A stretch of DNA of 64,000 nucleotides from Acanthacorydalis orientalis. Lineage: Eukaryota; Arthropoda; Insecta; Megaloptera; Corydalidae. This document shows positions 44,040-55,585 of the stretch, piece by piece. The stretch is from assembly GCA_034766995.1 (NCBI GenBank), contig CM068318.1:37669456-37733455 (forward strand), written 5' to 3'. Positions within the stretch are counted from its first letter, which is position 1; each line of letters begins with the position of its first letter. Under the pieces are notes generated by a model, which had not been told where the DNA came from, searched no databases, and saw only the letters and a program-made list of their open reading frames with translations. The position numbers and the translations under genes are program-made.

Positions 44040-44915
44040 CATATATTTTACTTATAACAGTTATGATTTACAAAAATCCTTGAAACTACCCATTCCAAAT
44101 GACAATGCAGTCTTTTTACAAAAAAGTTTCCTTTTCAAGTTCTTGTAAAAATATTTCTTTTATATTTAATTTTTTCTCGTAAAACCTTTCGAATAATTTT
44201 TGATTTTATTATCGATAAAGAAAATCCAATATATTATTAATATTGTGTAAAAATTTAATTAATTTTCACTCAAAATTGGCCGAAATATAATTTTTTTCTA
44301 TAACCATTCATTTTTGTTTAAAATTGTTTATCATTTTTTGTAAATGTATGAAAATATCCACTGGCACTCAAATGGTTAACGATTTATTTATCGAAACTAA
44401 AGTGTAATGGCAAGAAAATAATTATTTAAAAGATGAAGATTGTAAGCATGAATATTAAACTCTATTAGAAGGCAACAACCTTTTTGTTTTAACCAAATTT
44501 CAGTTTCAATTCGGTCCGATTATTAATCCTATTATTAAAAAAAGGCATTTAAAAAATTTAATAAAAATCGATGAATATATAAATTTGAAAACGTATCTCC
44601 TTATATAGAGAGGGGGCATTCAAGTACCATATACAAAAAATAAATATTTTATAAACAATGATATGCTATTCACCTTATGAGAATTTTATGTACGAAATGA
44701 AACGAAACTTATAAAATTTAGATTTTAAAAACATTCAGTTTATTATTTTTCATAATTTAAAATGTTATTATTTTATAAAATTTATATTATCTTTTATTTA
44801 ATAAATAATACATTGTTCCATTTTTAAATTTAGTTAATTCAATAAACAAAAGTTTAAATTGATTATTAGAATATACAACGCGACCTGTTATAATAAAAAT
44901 ATTAAATAAGCAAGT
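44040..44915. other. AT-rich stretch, nothing recognised
   Basis: No supported feature. Confidence 0.5.
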
Positions 44916-44917
44916 TT

Positions 44918-44982
<65 letters not shown>
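44916..44982. repeat. (TA)n microsatellite
   Basis: About 66 bases of TA. Confidence 0.95.
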
Positions 44983-44986
<4 letters not shown>

Positions 44987-45514
44987 CTGTAATACATAAA
45001 ATTGTAATTTTCTTTATCATTAAATATATAAAATTTATATTACTAATCCAGCTTTTACAGCCCACGCATACACAAGAATATTATCTTTGATGACGAACTA
45101 ATATAATATAAAATTCAGTGTGTGTGTGTGTGTTCTTATAACAGCGATATGACGTGTGAAAGAAGCCATATTGGTCACGTGTGATAGATACGTGTATATT
45201 TTGTAGTCGTAGACACGCGGGGCTTCCTGTTCCGTGCAAGTCGCACTTACAATACATGTTTTAGGTCATTGATCTTCATCGATTTGTAACTTTAAAAAAA
45301 ATCTTGTATATATAAGTTCGAGTGTTCAGAAACACTGACAAATAAAAATCATAAGGAATGGACTGAGCTTGTAAATTGATTTTCTTTATATAATTAGTGT
45401 GTGTCTAATTGGTCTTTGAGTTATGTAATCGGAAAATAGAAAAAATATGGCAATAACATTCAGTCATATGCAGACTGGTAAGAGGACGTAATATTCTGTT
45501 ACGCCCGGAAATCT

Positions 45515-45567
45515 CCGGTCTGTATCTTTGTGTAACTTGTGCAGTGTATTAACAGAGGCTGCTGCTG

Positions 45568-45608
<41 letters not shown>

Positions 45609-45638
45609 ATATATGAATGTATATATATATATATATAA

Positions 45639-45675
<37 letters not shown>

Positions 45676-45676
45676 A

Positions 45677-45721
<45 letters not shown>

Positions 45722-45850
45722 CATAAGCCTCTGTTAATACACTGCTGAATAAAGGCCTCTTTCATGATTTTCCATTTTGTACCATTCAAATGGCTTTTTT
45801 TGGCACTGATTTCCAATAAAATTTTTAATTTACTTATCCCTGATAGGGGT
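45515..45850. repeat. inverted pair of RTE 3' ends around a (TA)n core
   Basis: GCAGTGTATTAACAGAGGCT at 45541-45560 is perfectly inverted at 45726-45745. Between them is about 145 bases of (TA)n (45571-45718). The right side continues as an RTE 3' end on the minus strand (GAATAAAGGCCTCTTTCATG, ATTTTCCATTTTGTACCATT, GATTTCCAATAAAATTTTTA). The left side keeps only a short stub on the plus strand. Confidence 0.7.
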
Positions 45851-46063
45851 CATTAATACAGTGCAAGAATTGTTGCCTAAGACACTAATAGTTTTTTTCA
45901 GAAAGGCATTCAGAAATTCATTAAATATTGAACTAAGTACATGGGGGAAAATGTAGGAAAATGAATTTAAAAAAAAGCATGTATTTGCAATAAGACTTTT
46001 TTTACTTCTTAACTATCTTTTAATTTTCGACTTTCTCTTAATCCTTCTATCTATCTACGTATC

Positions 46064-46086
46064 GGTATATATATATATATACCGTG

Positions 46087-46131
<45 letters not shown>
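46064..46131. repeat. (TA)n(GA)n microsatellite
   Basis: TA runs followed by about 24 bases of GA. Confidence 0.95.
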
Positions 46132-46133
<2 letters not shown>

Positions 46134-46389
46134 CATCACTTGATATGATACCATAAATCGATCAACCGTTCATATTTCAATTTAGAAGAGGTCCGTAATC
46201 TCGTCAGTTTTAATACTACTGGATTGCATGGAAAATGTCAATATATAAATTTTTATCGTCGTGTGACCATACATTAGGTTAAAATTGATCTTAAGGTATT
46301 GTTAGATTATTGATTTGTAGTTATTCGTTTAAGTGGTTAGAGAAAAAAATGTTTTTTTTTCTATTAAAATATCAATGAGAGTACATTAC

Positions 46390-46680
46390 TTTTTCTTGTT
46401 CGGTAATTTCGTGAAAATCCAAAGTCTTCTCGTTCGTAGATGCTATGTATATTTATTAAAATTGTTAATAATATTAATTCCATTAGTATGTGTCAAGAAA
46501 TTGTTCCTGAAGATTCCTGTGAAACTTTCTGAAACGTTCCAGGAATTGTCGAGCAATTTCTTGACATACACAAACGGGATTACATGTAAAAAAAATGTTA
46601 TTAACGAACTTAATAAATATTCATATCGTCTACGGACGGGAAGATTTTGGATTTTCACGAAGTTGCCGAACAAGAACAAT
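46390..46680. mobile_element. large palindrome (fold-back element)
   Basis: TTCTTGTTCGGTAATTTCGT, GAAAATCCAAAGTCTTCTCG and TTCGTAGATGCTATG at the left pair with the reversed right arm (GTTCTTGTTCGGCAACTTCG, TGAAAATCCAAAATCTTCCC, GTCCGTAGACGATATG). The arms continue inward through GTATGTGTCAAGAAATTG / CAATTTCTTGACATAC to a short centre. Because both strands read alike, mirrored open frames (FLFGNFVKIQ-like) appear on both; they are not genes. Confidence 0.75.
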
Positions 46681-46723
46681 CAATGTATCAATATAGAACA
46701 ATCTATATATATATATATAATCC

Positions 46724-46870
46724 TCTGTCAATCCAGGGCTGGATATAGTCTTTTTCCATGATTTTCCATTTTGTACAATTGAGTGTGTCTCTTTTCCACT
46801 GATTTCCAATAAAAATTTTAATTTACTTACCCTGATGCAGAGGTAATTAATACAGTGCAAGAATTTTTAC
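46724..46870 (-). pseudogene. RTE-type LINE 3' end fragment
   Basis: CCTCTGTCAATCCAGGGCTG, TCCATGATTTTCCATTTTGT and CACTGATTTCCAATAAAAAT match the 3' terminus of the longer RTE at 50.1 kb. It directly abuts a short (TA)n tract (46704-46720). Confidence 0.65.
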
Positions 46871-47309
46871 CCGAGATATTAATAGTTTCTTTCAGCATGG
46901 CATTCAGAAATATACATTAAGTGTTAGACTAAGTACATGGAAGTTAACTGATGTACATTTATAAAATACAATTTGTTTAATCTATATTAATCTTAAAATA
47001 ATATTTGTTTATTTTCTATATACCAGCTGTGCAAGATAATTTTATGAATATTAATACAAGAATTGAATTAAATATGAAATTAACCATTCACAAATGAATT
47101 TGTGACTTTTCCACCAACTGCAAAGAAATTTCAGTGCAGAAATTTTCATTATTTGATTATCAAACAATTTTAATCGTTACTTATATGCATTCAAATATAT
47201 ATTTATCTATCTTATATGCATTTATCATACGATAATCTTTTATTTCGATATTGTTTCAATGTTATAGAAGATTTGTACTGCAATTAAAACATTAATGGTG
47301 ATTATAACC

Positions 47310-47760
47310 ACACGAACATGTCTTATATTTGTATGTTAATTGATTTCTGGATCGATTCCTCGATGGATGACACACGTGCGTGTATTTCACATACATAAAC
47401 GAGTACATATTGCGAGCATGTATAAAATTCACATGAACGATTCAATTCCATAATGCATCGTCGCCCTAGATTGTGTAATGTATGCACTAGCGTGTGCACC
47501 CGAAGCCGCACCGTAACAGTTTGTTTTGAATTATCACAGACGACAAGAGTCGAATGTTAGATTGCACGCGGGATTGTTTGGATTAAATTTATCGCTTGTT
47601 TATCCAAGGCTTACAGTTTTATTGCTAACTTTCATTTGACTTTCATTCACTAATTAGAATCGCTGCACTACGGAAAATATATTGTCTTAATGGTTTTGGT
47701 TTGTTCTGTAGAGTTTGTTTTGATTTTCTCACAAAACAAATGTACTAGTAATTAATGATA
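47310..47760. other. less AT-rich, non-repetitive island
   Basis: GACACACGTGCGTGTATTTC, CACTAGCGTGTGCACCCGAA, and GGATTG then GGATTA at 47571-47585, a K50-homeodomain-type string. No coding signal. Possible intronic control element of otd, unproven. Confidence 0.3.
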
Positions 47761-47819
47761 CCAGATTATATATATATATATATATATAACTGGAGTGGAT
47801 GAAATTAGAAAAATATGAA

Positions 47820-48080
47820 TTTAAAAATTAAAATCTTTATTTTCAAAAATAAATCCTTTTTCCATCATTATTATAAATCATTATTGATTATATTTGATTG
47901 TTACCTATGTGCATTTTGATTGGTTAGAGTATCAAGTTACTGTGAAGATGATGATGGTATCTTCATCGAAATGCAAGTAAGTAACAATTACTAATGATCA
48001 TTAATGTTTTATTGAACATTTTTGATCAGAAAAAATGTGTAGTATGTGAGGTAAAAATAAAATCATTTATTAAAGTGAAT
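47820..48080. mobile_element. fold-back family F1, full copy
   Basis: The left arm TAAATCATTATTGATTATAT, TTGTTACCTATGTGCATTTT mirrors the right arm GAAATGCAAGTAAGTAACAA, TGATCATTAATGTTTTATTG and ACATTTTTGATCAGAAAAAA. Confidence 0.6.
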
Positions 48081-48153
48081 TTAACTTAAAATTATATTGT
48101 GATAAAAAACCTTTATGCTAGGAAAATAAATTTAATGAATTTTATTGATTATA

Positions 48154-48822
48154 TTAGGTTGGTAGGACAATAATTACGGTTTTCGTTTCCTAAATTCTAA
48201 CCTTAATTTTTTTCAATTAAAGATCATTTCATCATATTCTTGTTAATATCATTTTGAATCTGTATTTTGGTAACATCGACTTTGCTTTTATTATTAATTC
48301 GGCTTCAAATTGGGTTATTGAATTAAAGATTGAAAAGAAGTAAATAAGAGCAATTTTTTGTACATTTTCCGGTCTGTATTTTGGTTACATCGACTTTGAT
48401 TTTATTATTAATTTTGCTTCAAATTGGAATAATGAATTAAAAAAATAAGCAAATATGAGCATTTTTTATAAGTTCAAAACGGGTGGTAAAGCAACAGAAA
48501 CTGTTCGTAAACTAACCGATGCTTTTGGTGTGGGTACTGTTAAGAAATGTACGGTGCAATGATAGTTCCAAAAATTTCGTGGTGCGGTCGAGAGCCTTGG
48601 AGATGAAGTAGGTCGCGGGCGTCTTTCTTCAGTTTGTAACGACCAACTGAAGGCGTTCGTTAAATCAGAACCACACACAACAATTCAAGAGCTAGCACAG
48701 AAGTTATATGCTAGTCATTGAACAGTTCTGGACCGTTTAAAAAAGCTAGGAAAATCAAAAAATAGAAAATAGTATATGAATTTGAAGGTCATAAACAGCA
48801 ATTATTTTTCTACCAACTCAAT
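48154..48822 (+). mobile_element. mariner family A, internally deleted, with a tandem duplication in the leader
   Basis: From TTAGGTTGGTAGGACAATAA to TTTTTCTACCAACTCAA. The leader segment TCTGTATTTTGGT(A/T)ACATCGACTTTG... is present twice (about 48257-48365 and 48368-48460). Transposase N-terminal pieces follow on the plus strand, partly frameshifted: FYKFKTGGKATETVRKLTDA, a GAVESLGDEVGRGRLSSVCN-like stretch and LKAFVKSEPHTTIQELAQKL. It then jumps to the 3' end. No catalytic domain. Confidence 0.75.
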
Positions 48823-48889
48823 AGATTCAAAATTTACTTATTTTTTATTTTTACAAGAAAACATTTTAACTCTCCAAACTGAAAAATAA

Positions 48890-49255
48890 GTTTCTGGTAA
48901 AAAGTGTTCAATAAATCATTATTGGTCATTTTCGATTATTACTTATATTCATTTCGATGGCAATGCCATCGTTTTGTGAGCACTAAGGTGTAGAAAAATG
49001 TACCTTAACACCTCTATGACTATAATATTGTTTTGTTGGTTGCTTTTCCAAGGTCCTTGATTTCTAAAAATAAATCTTTATCCAAATTCAAACAAATTTA
49101 TCAAATTAGATTTATTTCTATCTTGGTACTCAGGCAATGATTGCATCGTCATTAAATTGCATATAAGCAACAGTCAAAAATGATTTATTGCCTTTTTGAG
49201 CAAAAAAATTGTTTGTGGTTTTTAGTATGAAAAAATATTTATTCCAAAAGTCAAC
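48890..49255. mobile_element. fold-back family F1, full copy
   Basis: Left arm GTTCAATAAATCATTATTGG, TTCGATTATTACTTATATTC, TTTCGATGGCAATGCCATCG; right arm CAATGATTGCATCGTCATTA, TATAAGCAACAGTCAAAAAT, ATTTATTGCCTTTTTGAGCA. About 360 bp with a unique centre. Confidence 0.6.
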
Positions 49256-50106
49256 GTAGTTGTTGTATTGTGTGATTTGTTAATGTCTCCACCTCCAATG
49301 TTAGTTTGCTTGATGATCTGAATCTACTTAAATCAATCAAATATTAATCCAATTAGCAATAAAAGGGATAAAAATACTAAATAATGAGTTAAGAAAAGAG
49401 ATAAAGTATCTAATACCTTTAAGTATGAAATTAAATATTATTTAAAATATCCATAAGCGGCAATATAACACAAAAAATGTTTGATTTTACATTTATCGAT
49501 ATTAATATAAATAAAATTTATGTACAAAAAAACTGATTACTTAAGATCAATAGAGATTATTCCTAAACCTATAGTGATGAATATATGCTTCACGGTGCAT
49601 ATTTGTATGTATCTTTACATTGAAAAAAAAGTTAATCATAAACGCTTAAGTATTCGAATATGAATCATTTATCTGGAAAGTGAAGCTACATAATTGTCAT
49701 AAACTTGTTTTAACCATTTAGTGTCATTTCAATCACGTATTGAAGGATTAGTGGTTCAATATAGACAATATTGTCAATAAGTATTCATTCAATCTTCATG
49801 AAATTTTTGTTAAACTCTATTAACGATCAAACGAAGTGCTACTTAACTCAATTCTCTTCTCATAAAATAGAATGTGCTTTTATTGTTTAAACATGTAGAA
49901 GCTGGAGAACATGGATTAAAGAATAAACAGGAAATTATATCGTTTATTTATAATTAAAAAAACATTTATATAATAAAAGTATCAATTAATGTAACATCTA
50001 AGTAAGGGTCTTAGAAAAAAATGTATTTCTTTTTCACTTCTATATACAAAGTATCTGGTTCATTAAACAATGATCAAAAAATGTGATATGATTTATTTAA
50101 AAGTTC
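49256..50106. other. AT-rich stretch, nothing recognised
   Basis: No supported feature. Confidence 0.5.
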
Positions 50107-50137
<31 letters not shown>

Positions 50138-50139
<2 letters not shown>

Positions 50140-51215
50140 CATCATCATCTTCAGCCTCTGTTAATCCAATGCTGGATAAAGGCCTCTTCCATGATTTTCC
50201 ATTTTATTCGATTCAGTGCCTCTCTTTTCCACAGATTTCCAAGAAAGTTTTTAATATTCTTATCCCATCTGTTCATTGGTCTCTTTCTGGGTCTTTTTAT
50301 ATTCCTTGGTTCCCAGTCAATAATTTCTCTTGTCCATCGGTTGTCTTCTCTTCTTGCGATATGTCCCGCCCATTTCTATTTCAGACTCTTTACTCTTCTT
50401 ATTATATCTGTGACTCCTGATTGTTTTCGTATCCATTCTATTCTCTTTCTGTCTCTTCTTGTTATTCCCAACATGCATCTTTCCATACTTCATTGTGTTG
50501 TTTGGAGTCTGAACTATTTTGGCGTTAAGCACCCATGTTTCGTTGCCGTAGGTAAGAACTGGTAGTATACACTGATCGAATACTTTTTTCTTTAAACAGA
50601 GTGGGATTGTTGATTTAAATATCGAGGTGTTTCGTCCAAAAGAGCTCCATCCCATTTTTATTCTCCTATTTACTTCTTCAGTGAATGATTCATCTCTGTT
50701 GATAAGCTGGCATAGATACATTTCGTGACTTCTTCTATTTCCGTTCCTTTTATTTCAATTTTCTTCGGACAGACAAACGCATTGAACAGTACTTTTGTCT
50801 TTGTATGATACATGTTGAGGCCGATTTTTTGACTGGCATCGTTTAGTTCTTCTATCCTCTTTTGTAACTCTTCCGGAGTATTTGCGAAAATAACTATATC
50901 ATAGGCAAACCGGCGATGGCTTAATCTTTCGCCCTTTATTTCGATTCCTTTATCCTCTAAGTCGAGCGATTTGAATACTTCTTCCAAGGCCGCAGTAAAC
51001 AATTTCGGAGAAATTGCATCTCTCTGTCTTATATCTTTCCCGATTTTTATCTTTCTTGTTTCTTCATGTAGCTTCACTGACATTGTTGCTTTTTTATAGA
51101 TGTTATCTAGCAGCTCGATATATGTGCCCTCTATGCCCTGGTTCTTCAATGCAGATATTACCGACAAGGTGGTGATGGAGTCGAAAGCCTTCTCGTAGTC
51201 TATAAATCCAAGACT
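50138..51215 (-). pseudogene. RTE-type LINE: reverse transcriptase and 3' end, 5'-truncated
   Basis: Encodes part of an endonuclease-reverse transcriptase that copies LINE RNA into DNA at a nick. The minus strand begins with a GFIDYEKAFDSITTL-like motif A (51205-51160), then VISALKNQGIEGTYIELLDN, IKIGKDIRQRDAISPKLFTA ALEEVF (usual GVRQGD-LSP-LF), RLSHRRFAYDIVIFANTPEE (motif C, FADD changed to FAYD), KIGLNMYHTKTKVL, then in a second frame NRRIKMGWSSFGRNTSIFKS, VFDQCILPVLTYGNETWVLN and a RNKKRQKENRM-like tail. The end near 50150 matches the RTE stubs at 45.7, 46.7 and 57.7 kb and abuts (TA)n at 50107-50138. The FAYD change, the frameshift near 50670-50720 and the 5' truncation make it inactive. 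Confidence 0.8.
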
Positions 51216-51318
51216 ATATATATATATATAAAGTGAAAATATTACAGAAACTCTTGAAATTGAAAAATTATAGAATTTTCCAGTACTCTTGTAGATATTA
51301 ATTTAAAATAAATAATAA

Positions 51319-51354
<36 letters not shown>

Positions 51355-51355
<1 letters not shown>

Positions 51356-51650
51356 CAAAATATAAATATGAATGTTTCTCTCTTGGATCACTGCATCCCT
51401 CATCAAATATTCATTCCGTGTTAGTGCCTAAAGATGTCTTCTTTGCTGCAAGTGCTCCATCGGTACCGACACGTGCGGTGTTGCAAGTCAGTCTAAACGC
51501 AAACACACTCGCGGCAATACGCCCTCGTTATAAAAACAAACATAACACCCTTGCATCAGCGTCGGGTGTAACACAACGGTGGCGTCGGCCAGCGTCGCTC
51601 CGACACTACTTAAGTTGAGTGACAAATTATGTCGTCTGTAATTGGGTGAA
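51355..51650. other. GC-richer non-repetitive island
   Basis: Open for 88 codons on the plus strand (51352-51618), with GTGCTCCATCGGTACCGACA, GCGTCGGGTGTAACACAACG. The protein shows no known domain and starts in TA repeat sequence. Could be a non-coding exon or control region. Confidence 0.3.
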
Positions 51651-52104
51651 ATAATGTTAAGGACCACTTTAACTATTGTTCATTTCTTTAGTTTCAAATT
51701 TCCTTTTTAATGGATTGTGTTTTTGTTTCGTAGATGAACTGTTATATTAGGGAATATTTCTTTTTTATTCGATATTTTGTGAATAAATTAACATACACAC
51801 ACACACACACACATATATATATACATAAACTTTTACTTTAAAGTGATTTAGATGTGCAGTGTTTAACATTTAATAATTATATGAAAAATATGTAGTAATT
51901 TTCTTTATACTTATTTTCAAAAGTAGTTTTTTGACTCAACAAATATCTCAAAATAGTATTGGTTGGTTTGTTATTTGAGATTTAAGAACTGGTTGACAAC
52001 TAAGGTCTTTGGCGTCCCTCAAAATATTACTGTAAAACTATAATGATGCTTAATTTAATAACCTTTTGAGTGGCAGAGCTCATTACAAAAATCTTACAAA
52101 ATAA

Positions 52105-52390
52105 TCACGTGGCACGATAGCGCTTGTTTAGCATAATTTCGAAAAAATGCCAAGCCGACTTATTTAGCATAAGTCGAAAAATGTCATACGGCATGATAGC
52201 GCCTTTTTAATATATTCTCGACAAATGCCACTCGATGTTATCACGCTTCTGACTTAAGACGCGCTACAACAGAATCCGAGAGCGCTATCAATTGAGTATC
52301 CCGACTCGACGTAATGACACTGTTCGGTGCCTTATCAACAGCGCGATCGCGCTGCTTAGCACTAAAACGAGTGATAAATTAAATACGTTT
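52105..52390. repeat. degenerate tandem repeat, about 80-base period
   Basis: GGCACGATAGCGCTTGTTTA (52112) recurs as GGCATGATAGCGCCTTTTTA (52192). TTTAGCATAATTTCGAAAAA recurs as TTTAGCATAAGTCGAAAAAT. Flanks (GATGTTATCACGC) look like further decayed units. CpG-rich for this region. Confidence 0.5.
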
Positions 52391-52694
52391 ATATATATTA
52401 TTTTCTAAATATTATTTTCTTCGTATTTTCGAATAAAATGTATAGGCACCCTGAAATTGATTTGTAATTAGTTTTTCAAACTAGTCTGACCTTTTTGTGG
52501 ATATATAAATATATATATATTTCTTTACTATTGTTTTATTTGAATTAAATTATAAATCGATTATCATTTTATGACTCATTTGAAATATATACAGTCATAT
52601 ATTTAATTTAATTGTGATTTTAGAAATCTATAAACAAAACCTAAAAATATAATTAAAAAAATTATTGAAAATTATTAAATGTAATTAAAATAAA

Positions 52695-52727
52695 TTGATA
52701 CATATACATACAGACACACACACATAC

Positions 52728-52768
<41 letters not shown>

Positions 52769-53108
52769 TGCTTTTTGTATTGATTTATTTAAATTTAATT
52801 ATAAACCAAATACAATTTTTGACTACACAGTTACCAAAAACTCAGACATAATTGAAATATAATTGAAATTTAAAAAATTGCTAAAAGAAACCTAAAAATT
52901 TTATTAAACTTTTATATATATATGTATGTAATATTAATAAATACATCGTCTTTTTATATGTATCCTTTTTACTCTTTTACTCTTTAATAAGTAGAAGTTT
53001 CTCATATGAAAAATGAAAAATGAAATTCAGAAATGTTATGTTAAAGAAGCGAAATATATGAGTTGTTTTTTCAAGATTTTAAATCTCAATATATACAATA
53101 TATATGTG

Positions 53109-53160
<52 letters not shown>
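52695..53160. repeat. (CA)n/(TA)n microsatellites
   Basis: TA tracts at about 52720-52765 and 53090-53155 with CACACA and GTATGT edges; AT-rich unique sequence between them. Confidence 0.9.
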
Positions 53161-53339
53161 TCGTGTATGTATATTTGTGTCAGCGTGTATCTGATTGTGG
53201 GCGTATTTGTAATTTCATAATAAAACAAATACATGTTGATTGTTCAGATATAAAAGGTGTGTTTGTTATATATATATATATATACAATTGTACATACGAG
53301 TAAACACATACAAAAAGAGAAATTGGATAAGGGAGAATT

Positions 53340-53790
53340 ACAAATTTCGATTTGAATTTGATGGCACGTGTGCATATGTTTTTATAACGCTGAAAATTAT
53401 TTGACAATTAATTGTGACCGATATCGATGTTGAAAACATATGTACAAACAGAAAGATTCATTAGACAATAAATGGGTAAAAAAATCTGTAAAATAAATAG
53501 TCGATCGCTATTGTCGTTCCGATCAGAAAAATCACAAACAAATCGCATCCGATTAAGCCAACAAAAGTGATAAGCGTTTTTACATCGCTTTCGATACAGA
53601 AAAATATAACGGAACAAATCAACTGACGCGGATTCACGGATATATGCGCACTTTTATTTAATGCCTGCGTAGCCATTATGATGATTGTAACAGTGGCGGA
53701 GGAAAATGTTATCCGTGAAAAATAACATTCAGAAAATTAACGACGCTCAAATTCGCACATAATTGTTTACAAACATACATATTTTTTCAG
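53340..53790. other. less AT-rich, non-repetitive island
   Basis: TGACCGATATCGATGTTGAA, AGTCGATCGCTATTGTCGTT, CGCATCCGATTAAGCCAACA and GACGCGGATTCACGGATATA. Two overlapping minus-strand frames (69-71 codons) have no domain. Possible otd intronic control element. Confidence 0.3.
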
Positions 53791-53884
53791 TTATAATTAT
53801 ATATATATATATATATAATTTCATATATCAAAAATCCTAATAATTTTTAATCGATAATAAAAGAATTTGTCAAAGTAATGATTT

Positions 53885-53988
53885 ATTTATTTGATATAAG
53901 TTCAAATTAAATCAGAGATTTTTATATTTAAAATAATCAGAGGGTTTCAACCCCCACTCGCTCCCTTTCTAACAAATAACAAATTATT

Positions 53989-53995
<7 letters not shown>
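53885..53995 (-). repeat. repeat related to 59.6-60.0 kb (minus strand)
   Basis: Reversed, it reads TTATTTGTTAGAAAGGGAGC, GTGGGGGTTGAAACCCTCTG and ATTATTTTAAATATAAAAAT, closely matching 59930-60015. (TA)n follows at 53996-54085. Confidence 0.65.
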
Positions 53996-54084
<89 letters not shown>

Positions 54085-54085
54085 T
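53996..54085. repeat. (TA)n microsatellite
   Basis: About 90 bases of TA with one ATGTGTA interruption. Confidence 0.95.
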
Positions 54086-54499
54086 TAGATATGAACATTA
54101 ATAGGTAGTATTTGGTATTTTTATATTAATTTCTATAAAGAATTTGGTTCCAGTGAATTGCTCTATTAGTGATTTGAGAATAATTGAACATTACCTCATA
54201 AATGTCAGTTTTCCTTTTTTATGATACAATCAATAGTTTATCAACTGACAAATGTACGATTAATATGACTTATAACAATGTTTAAATCATAAATAATAAG
54301 CACTGTTTGAAAGTGAAGTGGTATAAGTTTTACTATTATTTTTATCTCAATAATATACTGTAAATTTTAAGAAGTGAAATTGGTATTGAAGAAATATTAT
54401 TGAGAAGTATTCGAAATGAAATAATATAGAAAATCAAAATATTTAATATCATTTCTAGTTTATATGTATAAATGATCTAAATATTAGATTTACAAATTG

Positions 54500-55534
54500 T
54501 TAGGTTGCTAGGAAAATAATTGCTGTGTTTGTTTTTTGAATTCTAATCTTATTTTTTTTTCAATGAAAGTGTCATTTCATCTTGTTCTTTTTAATATCAT
54601 TATAAAGTATATTTTTCTGTCTGTATTTCTGTAATATCACCTTTGGTTTTATTATTAATTTAGCTTTAAACTAAACTACTGAATTAAATATGGAAAAAAT
54701 GGAAGAACGAGAAGGTTACTGAGAAGATATTGAAAATATTAGGTTGATAGGAAAATAATTGCTCTGTTTATTTTCTGAATTCTAATCTTAATTTTTTTTT
54801 TCAATGACCTCGTGTTCATGTTAATATCATTTTAAAGTATATTTTTCTGTCTGTATTTCTGTAATATCAACTTTGATTTTATTATTAATTTAGCTTTAAA
54901 CTAAACTACTGAATTAAATATGGAAAAATTGGAAGAAAGAGAAGGTTACTGAGAACATATTGAAAATATTAGGTTGATAGGAAAATAATTGCTGTTTTTG
55001 TTTTCTGAATTCTAACATTAATTTCTTTCAATGAAAGTGTAATTTCATCCAGTTCATGTTAATATCAGTTTAAAGTTCATTTTTCGGTATGTAGTTTGGT
55101 AACATCTACTTTGGTTTTATTATTAATTTTGTTTCAAGTTGGACTTTTGAATTAGTGATGCAAAAGATACAAATAAGAGCAATTTTTTTCTATGAGTTCA
55201 AACGGGTGGTAAAGCAGTTGAAATTGCTCGTAAACTGAACGATGCTTTTGGTGGATACTTCTGATTACTTCTTTACTAAGAAGTAAAGAATTAATTTTGG
55301 TGGATACCGTTGAGAAATGTACGCTGCAATAGTGGTTTCAAAAAATTCGTGGTGGGGACGAGAGCCTTGAAGGTGAAGAAGGTCACGGGGGTCTTTCTTC
55401 TGATCATAACGACCAACTAAAGGCGTTAGTTGAATCAGAACCACGCACAATTCGAGAGCTTGCACAAAAGTTAGGCGTTTGTCATTCTGTAGTTCTGGAC
55501 CACTTAAAACAGCTAGGAAGGTTAAAAAAGATAA

Positions 55535-55585
<51 letters not shown>

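Noticed and set aside
46333..46761. 142-codon plus-strand frame and 78-codon minus-strand frame
   Set aside because: Both arise from the palindrome at 46390-46680, which reads alike on both strands.
51352..51618. 88-codon open frame as a gene
   Set aside because: Begins in TA repeat, no domain, no splice or promoter support; kept only as a GC-richer island.
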